Origin: Candidatus Binataceae bacterium
Lineage (GTDB): Bacteria; Desulfobacterota; Binatia; Binatales; Binataceae
DNA: 64,000 nucleotides
NCBI GenBank assembly: GCA_035294265.1
Contig: DATGLK010000110.1
Location: 1 to 64,000 of the forward strand
Direction of reading: 5' to 3'
Both the position numbers and the translations under genes were made by a program. The notes under the pieces were generated by a model that had not been told where the DNA came from, searched no databases, and saw nothing but the letters and a program-made list of their open reading frames with translations. Below, in pieces: positions 9,641-18,399 of this stretch; positions within the stretch are counted from its first letter, which is position 1, and each line of letters starts with the position of its first letter.

Positions 9641-10507
9641 CTAATTGTCGCGCGCGCGGGCCGCGGCGTTAAGGATCGCGCGCCGCGCCAGCACGCCCAC
9701 TACTTGGCGTCGATAATCGGCGGTACCGCGCATGTCGCTAATCGGTTGTGCGGCGGCCCGCACCAGGGCTACGGCGCGCTCGATTGCGCGCTCGTCCAGG
9801 GGACCGACCAGGGCGGCAGCGGCCTGGGGAGCCAGGATCGGTGTGGGTGCCACCGCGCCCAGCGCGATCCGAGCGGCGATGCAACGGTCGCCCTCTAGCG
9901 TGACTGCGGCCCCCGCGCCCACGATAGCGATATCCATCTCGTTGCGCGGAATCAGGCGCAAGTAACTATCCGCGCTGTGTGCGGCAGGCGGGGCGATGAG
10001 GATTTGAGTGACAAATTCGCCTGCGCCCAGCACGTTGCGGCCCGGGCCGGCGAAAAACTGCGCGACCGGCAGTTCGCGCGTGCCGCCGGGACCGGCGATG
10101 CGCACCCGCGCATCAAGTGCCAGCAACGCCGGACTGGTGTCGGCGGCCGGTGAGGCGTTGCACAGATTGCCGCCCACCGAAGCGCGCTGCTGAATCTGCA
10201 GCGAGCCTATGAGATGGGCCGCTTCGCTGAGTCCGGGATAATACCGGCGCATCAGCGCGCTTTCGCTGATCTCGATACAAGAGACCGCCGCGCCCAGGCA
10301 CAAACCCGCCTTGGGGTCGTAGCTCAACGCGCGCAATTCCGGGATGCCCTTTACATCGATCAGCAGGCGCGGACGGCGAGCACCGCTGCGCATCTGAATC
10401 AGCAGATCGGTGCCCCCGCACAGCACTCGCGCCTGCTCGCCCTCGCGCGCCAGCAATTCCACCGCCTGGGCAATGCTTGTGGCGGCCTGATAGGTGAACG
10501 CGTGCAC
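9641..10507 (-). CDS. molybdenum hydroxylase, FAD-binding subunit (CoxM-like)
   Basis: The 288-residue flavoprotein subunit that delivers electrons to the final acceptor. It shows the usual FAD contacts: LCGGTDLLIQMR near the N-terminus, then SVGGNLCNASPAADTSPALLA, written here as two pieces SVGGNLCNASPAAD and TSPALLALDARV. The C-terminal CO-dehydrogenase flavoprotein domain follows. It starts with an ATG and reads away from the molybdenum subunit, with 237 bases between the two genes that must hold both promoters. The small [2Fe-2S] gene follows directly. Confidence 0.95.
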   Translation of the reverse strand: MHAFTYQAATSIAQAVELLAREGEQARVLCGGTDLLIQMRSGARRPRLLIDVKGIPELRALSYDPKAGLCLGAAVSCIEISESALMRRYYPGLSEAAHLIGSLQIQQRASVGGNLCNASPAADTSPALLALDARVRIAGPGGTRELPVAQFFAGPGRNVLGAGEFVTQILIAPPAAHSADSYLRLIPRNEMDIAIVGAGAAVTLEGDRCIAARIALGAVAPTPILAPQAAAALVGPLDERAIERAVALVRAAAQPISDMRGTADYRRQVVGVLARRAILNAAARARDN

Positions 10508-10744
10508 AGAGTCCTCCGCTTGTTTGCTTCCCGTTCTGATTAATCAAGCCTCGGCCGCACCCGCGCGGCATTGGCCCAAAGGGAAGTTCCGATCATCGCA
10601 GCGACCTGGCTGCGGCGCAACCCGCCGGCACGCTTGTCGGCAAGCGGCCGGTCTTCTAGGATTAAGCTGGCCCGTCGCCGCGGGCAGGCGGGCTGCGGCT
10701 TCCATAAACCGGCTCGCCGCCTGTAGTTAAGGAGAAACAATCCG
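10508..10744. promoter_or_regulatory. divergent promoter region of the molybdenum hydroxylase
   Basis: The 237 bases between divergent genes for the FAD subunit (minus) and the molybdenum subunit (plus) should carry both promoters. I see a GGAG ribosome site just before the plus-strand ATG (TTAAGGAGAAACAATCCG). I see no convincing -35/-10 pair or operator palindrome and no regulator gene next to it. Confidence 0.5.
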
Positions 10745-12997
10745 ATGGCCGCTGCTACTCCCGAATTCAAGGTGATTGGGACTCGTCCGGTGCGCCCCGA
10801 CGGGATCGAAAAAGTCAACGGGCGCGCGCGCTACGGCGCTGACTACAGCTTCCCCGACATGCTTCACGGCAAGGTGCTGAGAAGCCCGCACGCGCACGCG
10901 ATTATAAAATCGATCAAAGTTGACCAGGCGCTCAAGCTGCCTGGCGTGCGCGCGATTATCACCAGCGCCGATCTGCCGCCCGCGCCCAACCGCAAGATGG
11001 CGGTGGGCGAGGTCGCGGCCAATCCGCGCGACATTTCGTGGAATATCCTGGCCCGCCACAAGGTGCTCTATGACGGCCACGCGGTCGCCGCGGTGGCCGC
11101 CACCTCGCCCCATATCGCCGAGCAGGCGTTGGAGCTGATCGAGGTCGAGTACGAGGTTCTGCCACCGGTGATGACCGCCGAGCAAGCGATGGCGCCCGGT
11201 GCGCCGATCCTGCATGAAGACCTGGGCAAGGAGGGCGAGCCGCCCACCAATGTGGCCGGGCGTGTGCAGTTTACTCGCGGTGATCTGGAGGTGGGCTTCA
11301 AGAGCGCCGACGTTATCGTCGAGCGTGAGTTTCGCGCCGCCACCGTCCATCAGGGCTACATCGAACCGCACAACGCGGTGGCGATCTACAATTCCGACGG
11401 CAACGGAACGATTTATACCTCGACGCAGGCGCCCTTTGACGTGCGCCGCCTGACCAGTTTGATCCTGGGGATGCCGTTGGGAAAGATTCGCGTGGTGCCG
11501 GCGGAAATTGGCGGCGGCTTCGGCGGCAAGACCACCATTTATCTGGAGCCGTTGGCCCTGCTGCTATCTCAACGCACGGGCCAGCCGGTCAAGATGGTAA
11601 TGACTCGCGGCGAAGTCCTACGCGCCAGCGGACCAACCTCGGGTGGAGTGATGAAAGTCCGCATGGGTGCCACCAGCGAGGGTAAGTTGACCGCCGCCAA
11701 AATCTGGATCGCCTATGAGGCCGGGGCCTTTCAGGGCTCGCCCGTGGGGCCGGCGGCGATGTGCGCGATAGCGCCCTATGACGTCCCCAACTTTCTGATC
11801 GAAGCTTATGACGTGGTGGTCAATCGACCCAAGGTAAATGCTTACCGAGCGCCCGGCGCGACCAATTCCGAGTTTGCCGCCGAATGCGTGATCGACGAGT
11901 TGGCCGAGCGCTGTGGCCTGGATCCAATCGAATTTCGCTTGCGCAATGCGGTCAAACAGGGTGTTCGCGCGGCCTACGGCCCGACCTTTGGACCGGTAGG
12001 TTTCATTGAGGTCTGTCAGGCGCTGCGCGACAGCCCCCACTATCGCGCCCCGCTGGAAGGCGCCAATCGCGGTCGCGGAGTGGCCTTCGGTTTTTGGTTC
12101 AACGTCGGGCTGCAATCCTCGGCTACCGTCAACCTAAATCCCGACGGGAGCGCCAGCGTCGTCACCGGCTCGGTCGATATTGGCGGCAGCCGGGCTTCCA
12201 GCGCGATGATCGCCGCGGAGGTGCTGGGACTTCGCGCCGAAGACGTGCATGCCGTGGTGGCAGATACTGATTCCATTGGCTATACCGATCTGACCGCCGG
12301 CAGCCGAGTCACTTTCGCAACCGGCCTGGCGATTTACGAAGCGGCCCATGACGCGGTACGCCAGCTCAAAGAACGGGCGGCGCGGGTGTGGGAACTCAAG
12401 CCCGAGGATGTCGACTATCGCGATGGCGCGGTGGTGTCGCGCAACAACGGGGTAGCACCGCTTACTCTAAAGGAACTAGTGGAGAAGTACGGAGCAACCG
12501 GCCAACCGATCGTGGGGCGGGCCAGTGTCAACGCGCGCGGCGCCGGTCCCTCCTTCTCGGGTTGCCTGGTCGACGTCGAGGTGGATCCGGAAACCGGAAA
12601 GTCTCAGATTTTGCGCTGCACCATTGCTCAGGACGCCGGCCGCGCCATTCATCCCAGCTATGTGGAGGGTCAGATGCAAGGCGGGGCAGCGCAAGGCTTG
12701 GGCTGGGCGCTGAATGAGGAGTACTGCTATGACGAACAAGGCCGGTTGCGTAATACCGGATTTTTAGACTACCGGATGCCGACCTGTCTGGACTTGCCGA
12801 TGATCGAGCCGATTATTATCGAAGTGCCTAATCCAAATCATCCACTGGGTATTCGGGGCGTGGGTGAAGCTTCGATTGTGCCGCCGGTAGCGGCTACTGC
12901 CAACGCTATCTATCGTGCGGCCGGAGTTCGGATAACCGAATTGCCAATCTCGCCGCCGCGGTTGCTGGCCGCCCTTTTAGCTCGCTCGGCCGCCTGA
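10745..12997 (+). CDS. molybdenum hydroxylase, molybdopterin-binding large subunit
   Basis: The 750-residue catalytic subunit of the xanthine dehydrogenase family. It binds the molybdopterin cofactor and hydroxylates its substrate with water as the oxygen donor. Visible signatures are GGGFGGKT in the first cofactor loop, AYRAPGATNSEFA near residue 366 and the catalytic glutamate E708 in GIRGVGEASIVPP. The AYRAPG loop, not AYRCSFR, argues against a form I CO dehydrogenase. 4-Hydroxybenzoyl-CoA reductase, isoquinoline or nicotinate-type and aldehyde dehydrogenases remain possible. A GGAG site lies before the ATG. The partner subunits are on the opposite strand, an unusual split. Confidence 0.95.
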   Translation: MAAATPEFKVIGTRPVRPDGIEKVNGRARYGADYSFPDMLHGKVLRSPHAHAIIKSIKVDQALKLPGVRAIITSADLPPAPNRKMAVGEVAANPRDISWNILARHKVLYDGHAVAAVAATSPHIAEQALELIEVEYEVLPPVMTAEQAMAPGAPILHEDLGKEGEPPTNVAGRVQFTRGDLEVGFKSADVIVEREFRAATVHQGYIEPHNAVAIYNSDGNGTIYTSTQAPFDVRRLTSLILGMPLGKIRVVPAEIGGGFGGKTTIYLEPLALLLSQRTGQPVKMVMTRGEVLRASGPTSGGVMKVRMGATSEGKLTAAKIWIAYEAGAFQGSPVGPAAMCAIAPYDVPNFLIEAYDVVVNRPKVNAYRAPGATNSEFAAECVIDELAERCGLDPIEFRLRNAVKQGVRAAYGPTFGPVGFIEVCQALRDSPHYRAPLEGANRGRGVAFGFWFNVGLQSSATVNLNPDGSASVVTGSVDIGGSRASSAMIAAEVLGLRAEDVHAVVADTDSIGYTDLTAGSRVTFATGLAIYEAAHDAVRQLKERAARVWELKPEDVDYRDGAVVSRNNGVAPLTLKELVEKYGATGQPIVGRASVNARGAGPSFSGCLVDVEVDPETGKSQILRCTIAQDAGRAIHPSYVEGQMQGGAAQGLGWALNEEYCYDEQGRLRNTGFLDYRMPTCLDLPMIEPIIIEVPNPNHPLGIRGVGEASIVPPVAATANAIYRAAGVRITELPISPPRLLAALLARSAA

Positions 12998-13395
12998 GCC
13001 CTGGGCCCGGGCGCGGTACGTGGGGCCGCCCTCTGGCCCCTTTCTCCGGATATGCCACGGCGGAGGGACGGCGGTGGGCGGCGGGCTCGGCCTTTGCCAG
13101 GACATCCCGCGTAACCTTCTCCGCGGCCTCGGCGGACTCCATTTCTCCGCGTTCTCCCCCTTTACGTTGGGAAGATGGATCACAGCCTCATCAAGACTTC
13201 TCCCCAACCATGGACGAAAAGGGGGGCACGTGAGGATAGTTGTACTGGGCAAATAGCTGTTATTGCTAAGCGCAATCCTCGCAATGCGTCATTAAGCCGC
13301 AATCTTAACGACATCACCTTTTTGCTTGCAGCCGCGCAGTCCTCGCCATGAAATGGAAAGAGGCTTTTTTCGAAGGCAAATCACGGGAGCAACGT
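12998..13395. other. intergenic region before the glycine-rich protein gene
   Basis: No gene is supported here. Minus-strand frames near 12906-13142 run into the molybdenum subunit gene and have arginine/proline-rich composition typical of shadows. A short palindrome, ATTGC-N5-GCAAT at 13262-13276, followed by another GCAAT, could be an operator for the downstream gene. This is weak. Confidence 0.4.
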
Positions 13396-14232
13396 ATGAA
13401 TATACGAATGGCTGTCACAGGTGCAGGGCTGGCGCTGTCTTTTGTGGCGTTCGCGCCGCTGGTGCAGGCCCAGAACGGAGAAATGGGGAATCCGGCCGCC
13501 AATGGCACGATGGAATATCCGGCCGCTAATCCCAACAATCCTTCTGGCGTCAATAGTGCGAACGGCGGAGCCAGCGGCGGCGCTGCTACCATGAACGAAG
13601 GCGTGACGGGCGCCAACAGCGGCGCCGAGCAACGCGCCACCCAGATCGCCAACGAAATCGATCAAGCCAAAAACCAGGGCAAGAATGTTACTAAGGCTCA
13701 GCGCGAGCAGCGGCTGGGTGAGAGAGCTTTGAAGCGAGGCGAGGAAAAGAGTGCAATGCGCCATTTCAGCCGGGCCGAAAAGGCCCTCGGGATGGCGGGT
13801 GGCTCGCGCCATCGCAATGGCATGGAAAACAATGGCAACAACCCGGGGGCCAGCAATGATAATCCCTCCAGCCGTCTAGAGATGGCCAACCTGCGCTTGG
13901 CCCAGGCCGGCGGCGCGGGCATGGGTAGCGGTGGTGCCGGAGGCCCGGTCACCGGTGGCACCATGGGCGGTGCGGGAACCAATGGAGGTGGTACCGGCTC
14001 GGGTGCGGCCACCGACGGAGGCTCGGGGAGCATAATGGGTGACCAGGGCGGTGACGGCGCAGCCGGGGTCACCGGTGGCGTCGGAACTGGCGCACCGGCG
14101 GGTGGCTACGGTAGCGGCGGGATGGGAGCTGGCGGCGCCGACTCGGGCGGCATGGGCGGCCCAGCTGGTGGTGCTGGGGCCGGAGCGGGCGGCGGCGCTG
14201 GCAGTGCAGGTGGCGGTGCCGGGGCTCCTTAG
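13396..14232 (+). CDS. secreted glycine/alanine-rich protein
   Basis: A 278-residue exported protein of unknown function. The ATG at 13396 is preferred over the upstream ATG at 13348: it has GGGAG a few bases before it and begins a clean signal peptide (MNIRMAVTGAGLALSFVAFA, cleavage likely after VQA). The mature part starts Asn/Gly-rich. A charged helical segment follows around mature residues 50-110 (ATQIANEIDQAKNQGKNVTK and later) with a KAQREQRLGERALKRGEEKS run. The last ~110 residues are almost pure Gly/Ala/Thr/Ser. It could be a cell-surface or matrix protein; no named domain recognised. Confidence 0.7.
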   Translation: MNIRMAVTGAGLALSFVAFAPLVQAQNGEMGNPAANGTMEYPAANPNNPSGVNSANGGASGGAATMNEGVTGANSGAEQRATQIANEIDQAKNQGKNVTKAQREQRLGERALKRGEEKSAMRHFSRAEKALGMAGGSRHRNGMENNGNNPGASNDNPSSRLEMANLRLAQAGGAGMGSGGAGGPVTGGTMGGAGTNGGGTGSGAATDGGSGSIMGDQGGDGAAGVTGGVGTGAPAGGYGSGGMGAGGADSGGMGGPAGGAGAGAGGGAGSAGGGAGAP

Positions 14233-14349
14233 TCGAAGTGGTAATCGTCAGTCGGGCGCAGGCTTAATCTGCGCCCGGCTCTCTGCTGCCGCTCAGTCTC
14301 CCCTTTAAGTATGACCTGGCGGAATACGAAGACATTCGCCTTGAACAGC

Positions 14350-14511
14350 CTAGCGAACCGCTTCTTTGACCAACTTTCCGGCGGGACGACGGCTGGATTC
14401 CTGCTTGTCCATAGTGCTGTTTTCCTGCGCCTTGCGTTGCTGCGCACGCCGCTTGGCAATCGCTTCCTGCCTCAACGCCCAGGCATAAGCCCAACCTACT
14501 TCAGGAAACAT
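14350..14511 (-). CDS. small 53-residue basic protein, unknown
   Basis: A short open frame beginning MFPEVGWAYAWALRQEAIAK and ending KLVKEAVR. It is preceded by a well-placed GGAGG (plus-strand CCTCC at 14520-14524, about 8 bases before the ATG). It is hydrophilic and Arg/Lys/Gln-rich after residue 14 (RRAQQRKAQENSTMDKQE), consistent with a helical nucleic-acid-binding or linker-like peptide. No homologue recognised. The ribosome site and charge pattern are the only support. An uncertain 89-residue frame on the same strand (14501-14770) would overlap its start by 11 bases. Confidence 0.45.
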   Translation of the reverse strand: MFPEVGWAYAWALRQEAIAKRRAQQRKAQENSTMDKQESSRRPAGKLVKEAVR

Positions 14512-14954
14512 TCTGGTTGCCTCCGTTTAATCTGCTCAACCATGTCTTAAGCAAACCTCGGGCCATCCGCGAGCAACTTATTCTTAAGCCTTCAGCCTCG
14601 TTGCGGGCTCGGAAAGGCCCAGCCCTGCGACCCTGATGCAGACTCTCGTAGGCGCCCGCGTAAGTAAAAAGATCAATGTCATCCTTAGGGTTTTCAACTG
14701 CGAGCAAAACGATGCTGCCCGGCTGTGGGGAGTTGGGGCGCTCTTTCCGACACCTCGCATGGTCGCGCAAAATGCAAAAAGCATTTTCGCATCACGCGGA
14801 TCGCAAATCGACGCTGGCTATAGGCGGTTGTGCCCTTCGGTGTGAGGCTGCAGGTGTTTGCATGGCAGTCGCCAGCGGTCTAATGATTTTGATCGCATTG
14901 GGTGTGCTCGAGCTGCGAGCTGCCAGGCACTAAAACAGTCAGGAGCGTGAGGCC
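14512..14954. other. intergenic region, 443 bases, no confident gene
   Basis: It holds the ribosome site of the small minus-strand ORF and, on the plus strand, an AGGAG site just before the CoA-transferase start. Frames on both strands (minus 14501-14770, plus 14676-14933) lack a recognisable domain. The promoter of the aromatic operon should lie in the last ~150 bases, but no clear boxes or operator are seen. Confidence 0.4.
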
Positions 14955-15806
14955 ATGGCGAGGCTGCTCAGCCTCAAAGAAGCGGTTGCCGAACTTGTCC
15001 ATGACGGCGATAGCATCGCCATGGAGGGGTTCACCCACCTGATTCCGCATGCCGCCGGGCACGAAGTAATTCGTCAGCGCCGACGTGACCTGCATCTCAT
15101 CCGGATGACCCCCGACCTCATCTACGACCAGCTCATTGGAATGGGATGCGCGCGCAAGCTCACTTTTTCCTGGGGAGGTAATCCCGGTGTCGGCTCGCTC
15201 AACCGCCTGCGCGACGCGGTAGAGCATGGCTGGCCCTGCAAATTGGAGATCGAGGAGCACAGTCACGCGGGGATGGCGACCGCGTATGCGGCGGGCGCCG
15301 CCAATCTTCCCTTCGGTGTACTGAGGGGTTACAGCGGCACGGATTTGCCTCGCTTCAGCCCCCGCATCAAGTTCATCGAATGCCCGTTTACGGGCGAGCG
15401 GTTGGCCGCGGTGCCAGCGGTACGTCCCGATGTGGCGGTGATTCACGCCCAGCAGGCGGATCGCGCCGGCAACGTGTTAATGTGGGGGATCGTGGGGATC
15501 CAAAAAGAGGCGGTACTGGCCGCCAAGCGCTCGATCGTCACGGTGGAGGAGATAGTCGAGCGGCTGGATGCCCCGCCCAACGCCGTGGTCTTGCCGAGCT
15601 GGGTGGTAAGCGCGGTCTGCCAGGTTTCCGGCGGCGCATTTCCCTCCTATGCGCAGGGATATTACAAGCGCTACAACGCCTTTTACCGCACCTGGGATGA
15701 GATTGGGCGTGACCGCGAAAAATTCCGCGCCTGGATGGATCGCCACGTCATGCAAAGCGCCGATTTCGCGCAATTCATGCGAAGCATCAATCGCCAGGCC
15801 CAGTAA
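14955..15806 (+). CDS. catI: 3-oxoadipate CoA-transferase subunit A (CatI-type)
   Basis: The 283-residue alpha subunit of a glutaconate-CoA-transferase-family enzyme. In the beta-ketoadipate pathway it activates 3-oxoadipate with CoA from succinyl-CoA. It begins MARLLSLKEAVAELVHDGDS and carries the family-typical GDSIAMEGF, RKLTFSWGGNPGVGSL and QQADRAGNVLMWG stretches. Length (283 with a 259-residue partner) matches the CatI/CatJ pair of Pseudomonas knackmussii rather than the shorter PcaI/PcaJ. It is the first gene of the operon; the beta subunit follows after 18 bases and the thiolase next. Context makes 3-oxoadipate the likely substrate, though glutaconate-type acids cannot be excluded. 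Confidence 0.88.
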   Translation: MARLLSLKEAVAELVHDGDSIAMEGFTHLIPHAAGHEVIRQRRRDLHLIRMTPDLIYDQLIGMGCARKLTFSWGGNPGVGSLNRLRDAVEHGWPCKLEIEEHSHAGMATAYAAGAANLPFGVLRGYSGTDLPRFSPRIKFIECPFTGERLAAVPAVRPDVAVIHAQQADRAGNVLMWGIVGIQKEAVLAAKRSIVTVEEIVERLDAPPNAVVLPSWVVSAVCQVSGGAFPSYAQGYYKRYNAFYRTWDEIGRDREKFRAWMDRHVMQSADFAQFMRSINRQAQ

Positions 15807-15824
15807 GCTTCGTGGAGTATCAGG

Positions 15825-16604
15825 ATGGCGGAGAATTCCTTCACCGCGGATGAAATGATGACGGTGGCGGCAGCGCGCCGCCTGCAAAACGGGATGGTCT
15901 GCTTCGTCGGGATCGGATTGCCCAGTGCGGCCGCCAACCTGGCCCGCCAGACTCACGCTCCCGACCTGGTGCTGATCTACGAATCGGGCACGATCGGGAC
16001 CAAGCCTTCGGTGTTGCCGCTATCGATCGGCGACGGTGAATTGGCCGAAACCGCGGACTTGATCGTTTCCATTCCCGAGATTTTCGCCTACTGGCTGCAA
16101 GGACAGCGGGTTGACGTTGGCTTTTTGGGCGCTGCTCAGGTCGATCGCTTCGCCAATATCAATACCACTGTGATCGGCGCCTACGATCAACCCAAGGTGC
16201 GCTTGCCCGGTGCCGGCGGCGCGCCGGAAATCGCCACCTCGGCGCGTGAAGTCTTGATCATGCTGCGCCAGAGCAACCGAGCGTTCGTGCCCAAGGTTGA
16301 CTTCATCACCTCCGCCGGTCATCTGGAGGGCGGAGACAGCCGCCACCGCCTGGGCCTGCCCGGACGTGGCCCCACCGCGGTCATTACCGATCTGGGTATC
16401 CTGACGCCGGCTTCGGAGAGCAACGAGCTGACTCTGACCAGCATCCATCCCGGGGTCAGCGTGGAGCAGGTGCAAGCCGCCACCGGATGGCCGCTGAAGG
16501 TGGCCGCGCAGCTGGCCCAAACTCCACCTCCGACGGCGGAAGAGTTGCGGGTGCTGAGAGATCTAAACGCGCGTACGGCGCGTGCCCACGCCGCTGACGC
16601 CTGA
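15825..16604 (+). CDS. catJ: 3-oxoadipate CoA-transferase subunit B (CatJ-type)
   Basis: The 259-residue beta subunit forming the active enzyme with the gene just upstream. The motif LVLIYESGTIG puts the likely catalytic glutamate at E53, equivalent to that of glutaconate CoA-transferase subunit B, which forms the covalent CoA-thioester. The DVGFLGAAQVDRFANINTT segment is typical of the family. A GGAG site precedes the ATG. It is followed after 33 bases by the thiolase that uses its product, 3-oxoadipyl-CoA. Confidence 0.88.
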   Translation: MAENSFTADEMMTVAAARRLQNGMVCFVGIGLPSAAANLARQTHAPDLVLIYESGTIGTKPSVLPLSIGDGELAETADLIVSIPEIFAYWLQGQRVDVGFLGAAQVDRFANINTTVIGAYDQPKVRLPGAGGAPEIATSAREVLIMLRQSNRAFVPKVDFITSAGHLEGGDSRHRLGLPGRGPTAVITDLGILTPASESNELTLTSIHPGVSVEQVQAATGWPLKVAAQLAQTPPPTAEELRVLRDLNARTARAHAADA

Positions 16605-16637
16605 AAGTCGAGCGGCACCCAAAGGAGTTTCCCACTC

Positions 16638-17837
16638 ATGGCTGAGGCATTCATCTGCGACGCGGTTCGGACCCCGATTGGCCGCTACGGCGGGGCTTTG
16701 GCTCCGGTGCGCACCGACGATCTGGCCACGGTGCCGATGAAAGCACTGATTGAGCGCAACCCCAAGGCTGATTTCAGCCGCCTGGACGACGTGCTCATGG
16801 GCTGCGCCAATCAAGCCGGCGAAGACAATCGCAACGTGGCGCGGATGGCGCTGCTGTTGGCCGGTCTGCCGCTGGAAATCAGCGGTGCGACTGTCAATCG
16901 GCTGTGCGCTTCGGGTATCGAGGCGATTTCCACGGCCGCGCGCGCGATTAAGGCTGGTGATGCCGACTTCATCATGGCCGGCGGGGTGGAAAGCATGTCA
17001 CGCGCGCCCTTCGTCTTCGGCAAAGCGAGTGCCGCCTATGCGCGCGATACCCAGGTCTATGACACCACGCTGGGCTGGCGCTTCGTCAATCCCAAGATGA
17101 AGGAGCGCTATGGCGTGGATTCGATGAGCGAGACCGCCGACAACGTGGCCCAGGATTTCAATGTCTCGCGCGCCGACCAGGATGCGTTCGCCTTCCGCAG
17201 CCAGATGCGCGCCAAGGCCGCGGTGGCCGCCGGACGTTTGGCCGAAGAGATCGTGCCGGTGACAGTCACGCTGCGGCGCGAGAGTGTCAGCGTGTCGCGC
17301 GACGAGCATCCCCGCCCCGACACCACCTTAGAGGCGCTGGCCAAGCTGCCGGCGCTGGCCAAAGGGGGCACGGTGACGGCGGGCAACGCCTCGGGGATCA
17401 ACGACGGCGCGTGCGCGATGCTGGTGGCCTCCCAAGCCGCGCTCAAGACCCATAATCTGACCCCGCGGGCGCGCGTGCTGTGCGCCGCTGCGGCCGGAGT
17501 ACCGCCGCGAATCATGGGGATCGGACCGGTGCCGGCTACGCGTAAGGTGCTGGCGCGCAGCGGCTTGCGGATCGAGCAAATCGACGTGGTAGAAATCAAC
17601 GAGGCCTTTGCCGCCCAGGTCCTGGCCGTGCTGCGCCAACTGGGGCTGCCCGATGACGCCGAGCATGTGAACCCCAACGGCGGCGCCATCGCGCTGGGCC
17701 ATCCGTTGGGAATGAGCGGCGCGCGGCTGGTAACCACGGCGCTGGCCGAGCTTCACCGCCGTCAAGCGCGCTATGCTCTATGCACTATGTGCATCGGGGT
17801 AGGGCAGGGCTTTGCCATGCTGCTTGAGCGGGTCTAG
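16638..17837 (+). CDS. pcaF: 3-oxoadipyl-CoA thiolase PcaF
   Basis: A 399-residue thiolase cleaving 3-oxoadipyl-CoA to succinyl-CoA and acetyl-CoA, the last step of the beta-ketoadipate pathway. The acyl-accepting cysteine is C90 in NRLCASGIEAI. The His of ALGHPLGMSGAR and the second Cys of CTMCIGVGQG complete the active site. The N-terminus (FICDAVRTPIGRYGGAL) and the GWRFVNPKM segment are those of PcaF/PaaJ rather than general acetyl-CoA acetyltransferases. AAAGGAG lies before the ATG. It sits after the CoA-transferase pair and before the pca ring-opening genes. Confidence 0.95.
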   Translation: MAEAFICDAVRTPIGRYGGALAPVRTDDLATVPMKALIERNPKADFSRLDDVLMGCANQAGEDNRNVARMALLLAGLPLEISGATVNRLCASGIEAISTAARAIKAGDADFIMAGGVESMSRAPFVFGKASAAYARDTQVYDTTLGWRFVNPKMKERYGVDSMSETADNVAQDFNVSRADQDAFAFRSQMRAKAAVAAGRLAEEIVPVTVTLRRESVSVSRDEHPRPDTTLEALAKLPALAKGGTVTAGNASGINDGACAMLVASQAALKTHNLTPRARVLCAAAAGVPPRIMGIGPVPATRKVLARSGLRIEQIDVVEINEAFAAQVLAVLRQLGLPDDAEHVNPNGGAIALGHPLGMSGARLVTTALAELHRRQARYALCTMCIGVGQGFAMLLERV

Positions 17838-17895
17838 CAGGGAAGAAGCCAAGCGATTGCTGCGCCGGTGCCGGCAGATTTGGCCATACATGAAG

Positions 17896-17911
17896 GAGGG
17901 CTTCGGCCCTC
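17896..17911 (+). other. UUCG-tetraloop hairpin between pcaF and pcaC
   Basis: A perfect 6-bp stem, GAGGGC-TTCG-GCCCTC, extendable with a bulge to AAG/CTTC. There is no U-run after it, so it is not a classic terminator. It may be an mRNA processing or stabilising hairpin, or a weak terminator separating catIJ-pcaF from pcaCHGB in the 157-base gap. Confidence 0.4.
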
Positions 17912-17994
17912 TTCGCCCCTGACCAAATAAGAAAGAGGAGATAGGCTGTGGAGAGTTTTTCCTCGGCCTGCTAGATCAGGAGTCAGCGACACCT

Positions 17995-18399
17995 ATGGCC
18001 AGTCCCAAAGACGCTTTATACGATCCAACCGGCATCAAGATGCGCCGCCAGGTGCTGGGCGATGCCCATGTCGATCGGGCCTTGAACAATGCCACCGACT
18101 TCGACCAGGAGTTCCATCAGTACATCACCAAGTATGCCTGGGGCGAGGTATGGGCGCGCCCCGAGCTGCCCCCGCGCATCCGCAGCCTGATCACCATCGC
18201 GCTGTTGGCGGCCTTGGGGCGCGAGGAGGAGCTGCGCTTGCATCTGCGCGCCAGCGCCAACACCGGGGCCACCGCCGGCGACGTCAAGCAGGCGCTGTTT
18301 CACGTTGCGATCTACGCCGGGGTGCCGGCGGCCAACACCGCCTTTCGCATCGCCAAGGAAATTTTCACTGAGCTGGCCGCCAAGGAGAGCAAACCATGA
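17995..18399 (+). CDS. pcaC: 4-carboxymuconolactone decarboxylase PcaC
   Basis: A 134-residue AhpD-fold enzyme converting 4-carboxymuconolactone to 3-oxoadipate enol-lactone. The KTATA-free N-terminus, then YITKYAWGEVWARPELPPRI with RSLITIALLAALGREEELRL, is typical of stand-alone PcaC, and HLRASANTGATAGDVKQAL marks the C-terminal part. CAGGAGT precedes the ATG. Its stop overlaps the pcaH start (ATGA), so the two are translationally coupled. It is not fused to PcaD, and no pcaD is in the window. Confidence 0.95.
   Translation: MASPKDALYDPTGIKMRRQVLGDAHVDRALNNATDFDQEFHQYITKYAWGEVWARPELPPRIRSLITIALLAALGREEELRLHLRASANTGATAGDVKQALFHVAIYAGVPAANTAFRIAKEIFTELAAKESKP

Noticed and set aside
13698-14072. 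Pro-rich minus frame opposite the glycine-rich gene
   Set aside because: Complement of Gly codons; no start context.
14501-14770. 89-residue minus frame before the small ORF
   Set aside because: No domain, weak start; kept only as a mention beside the 53-residue ORF.
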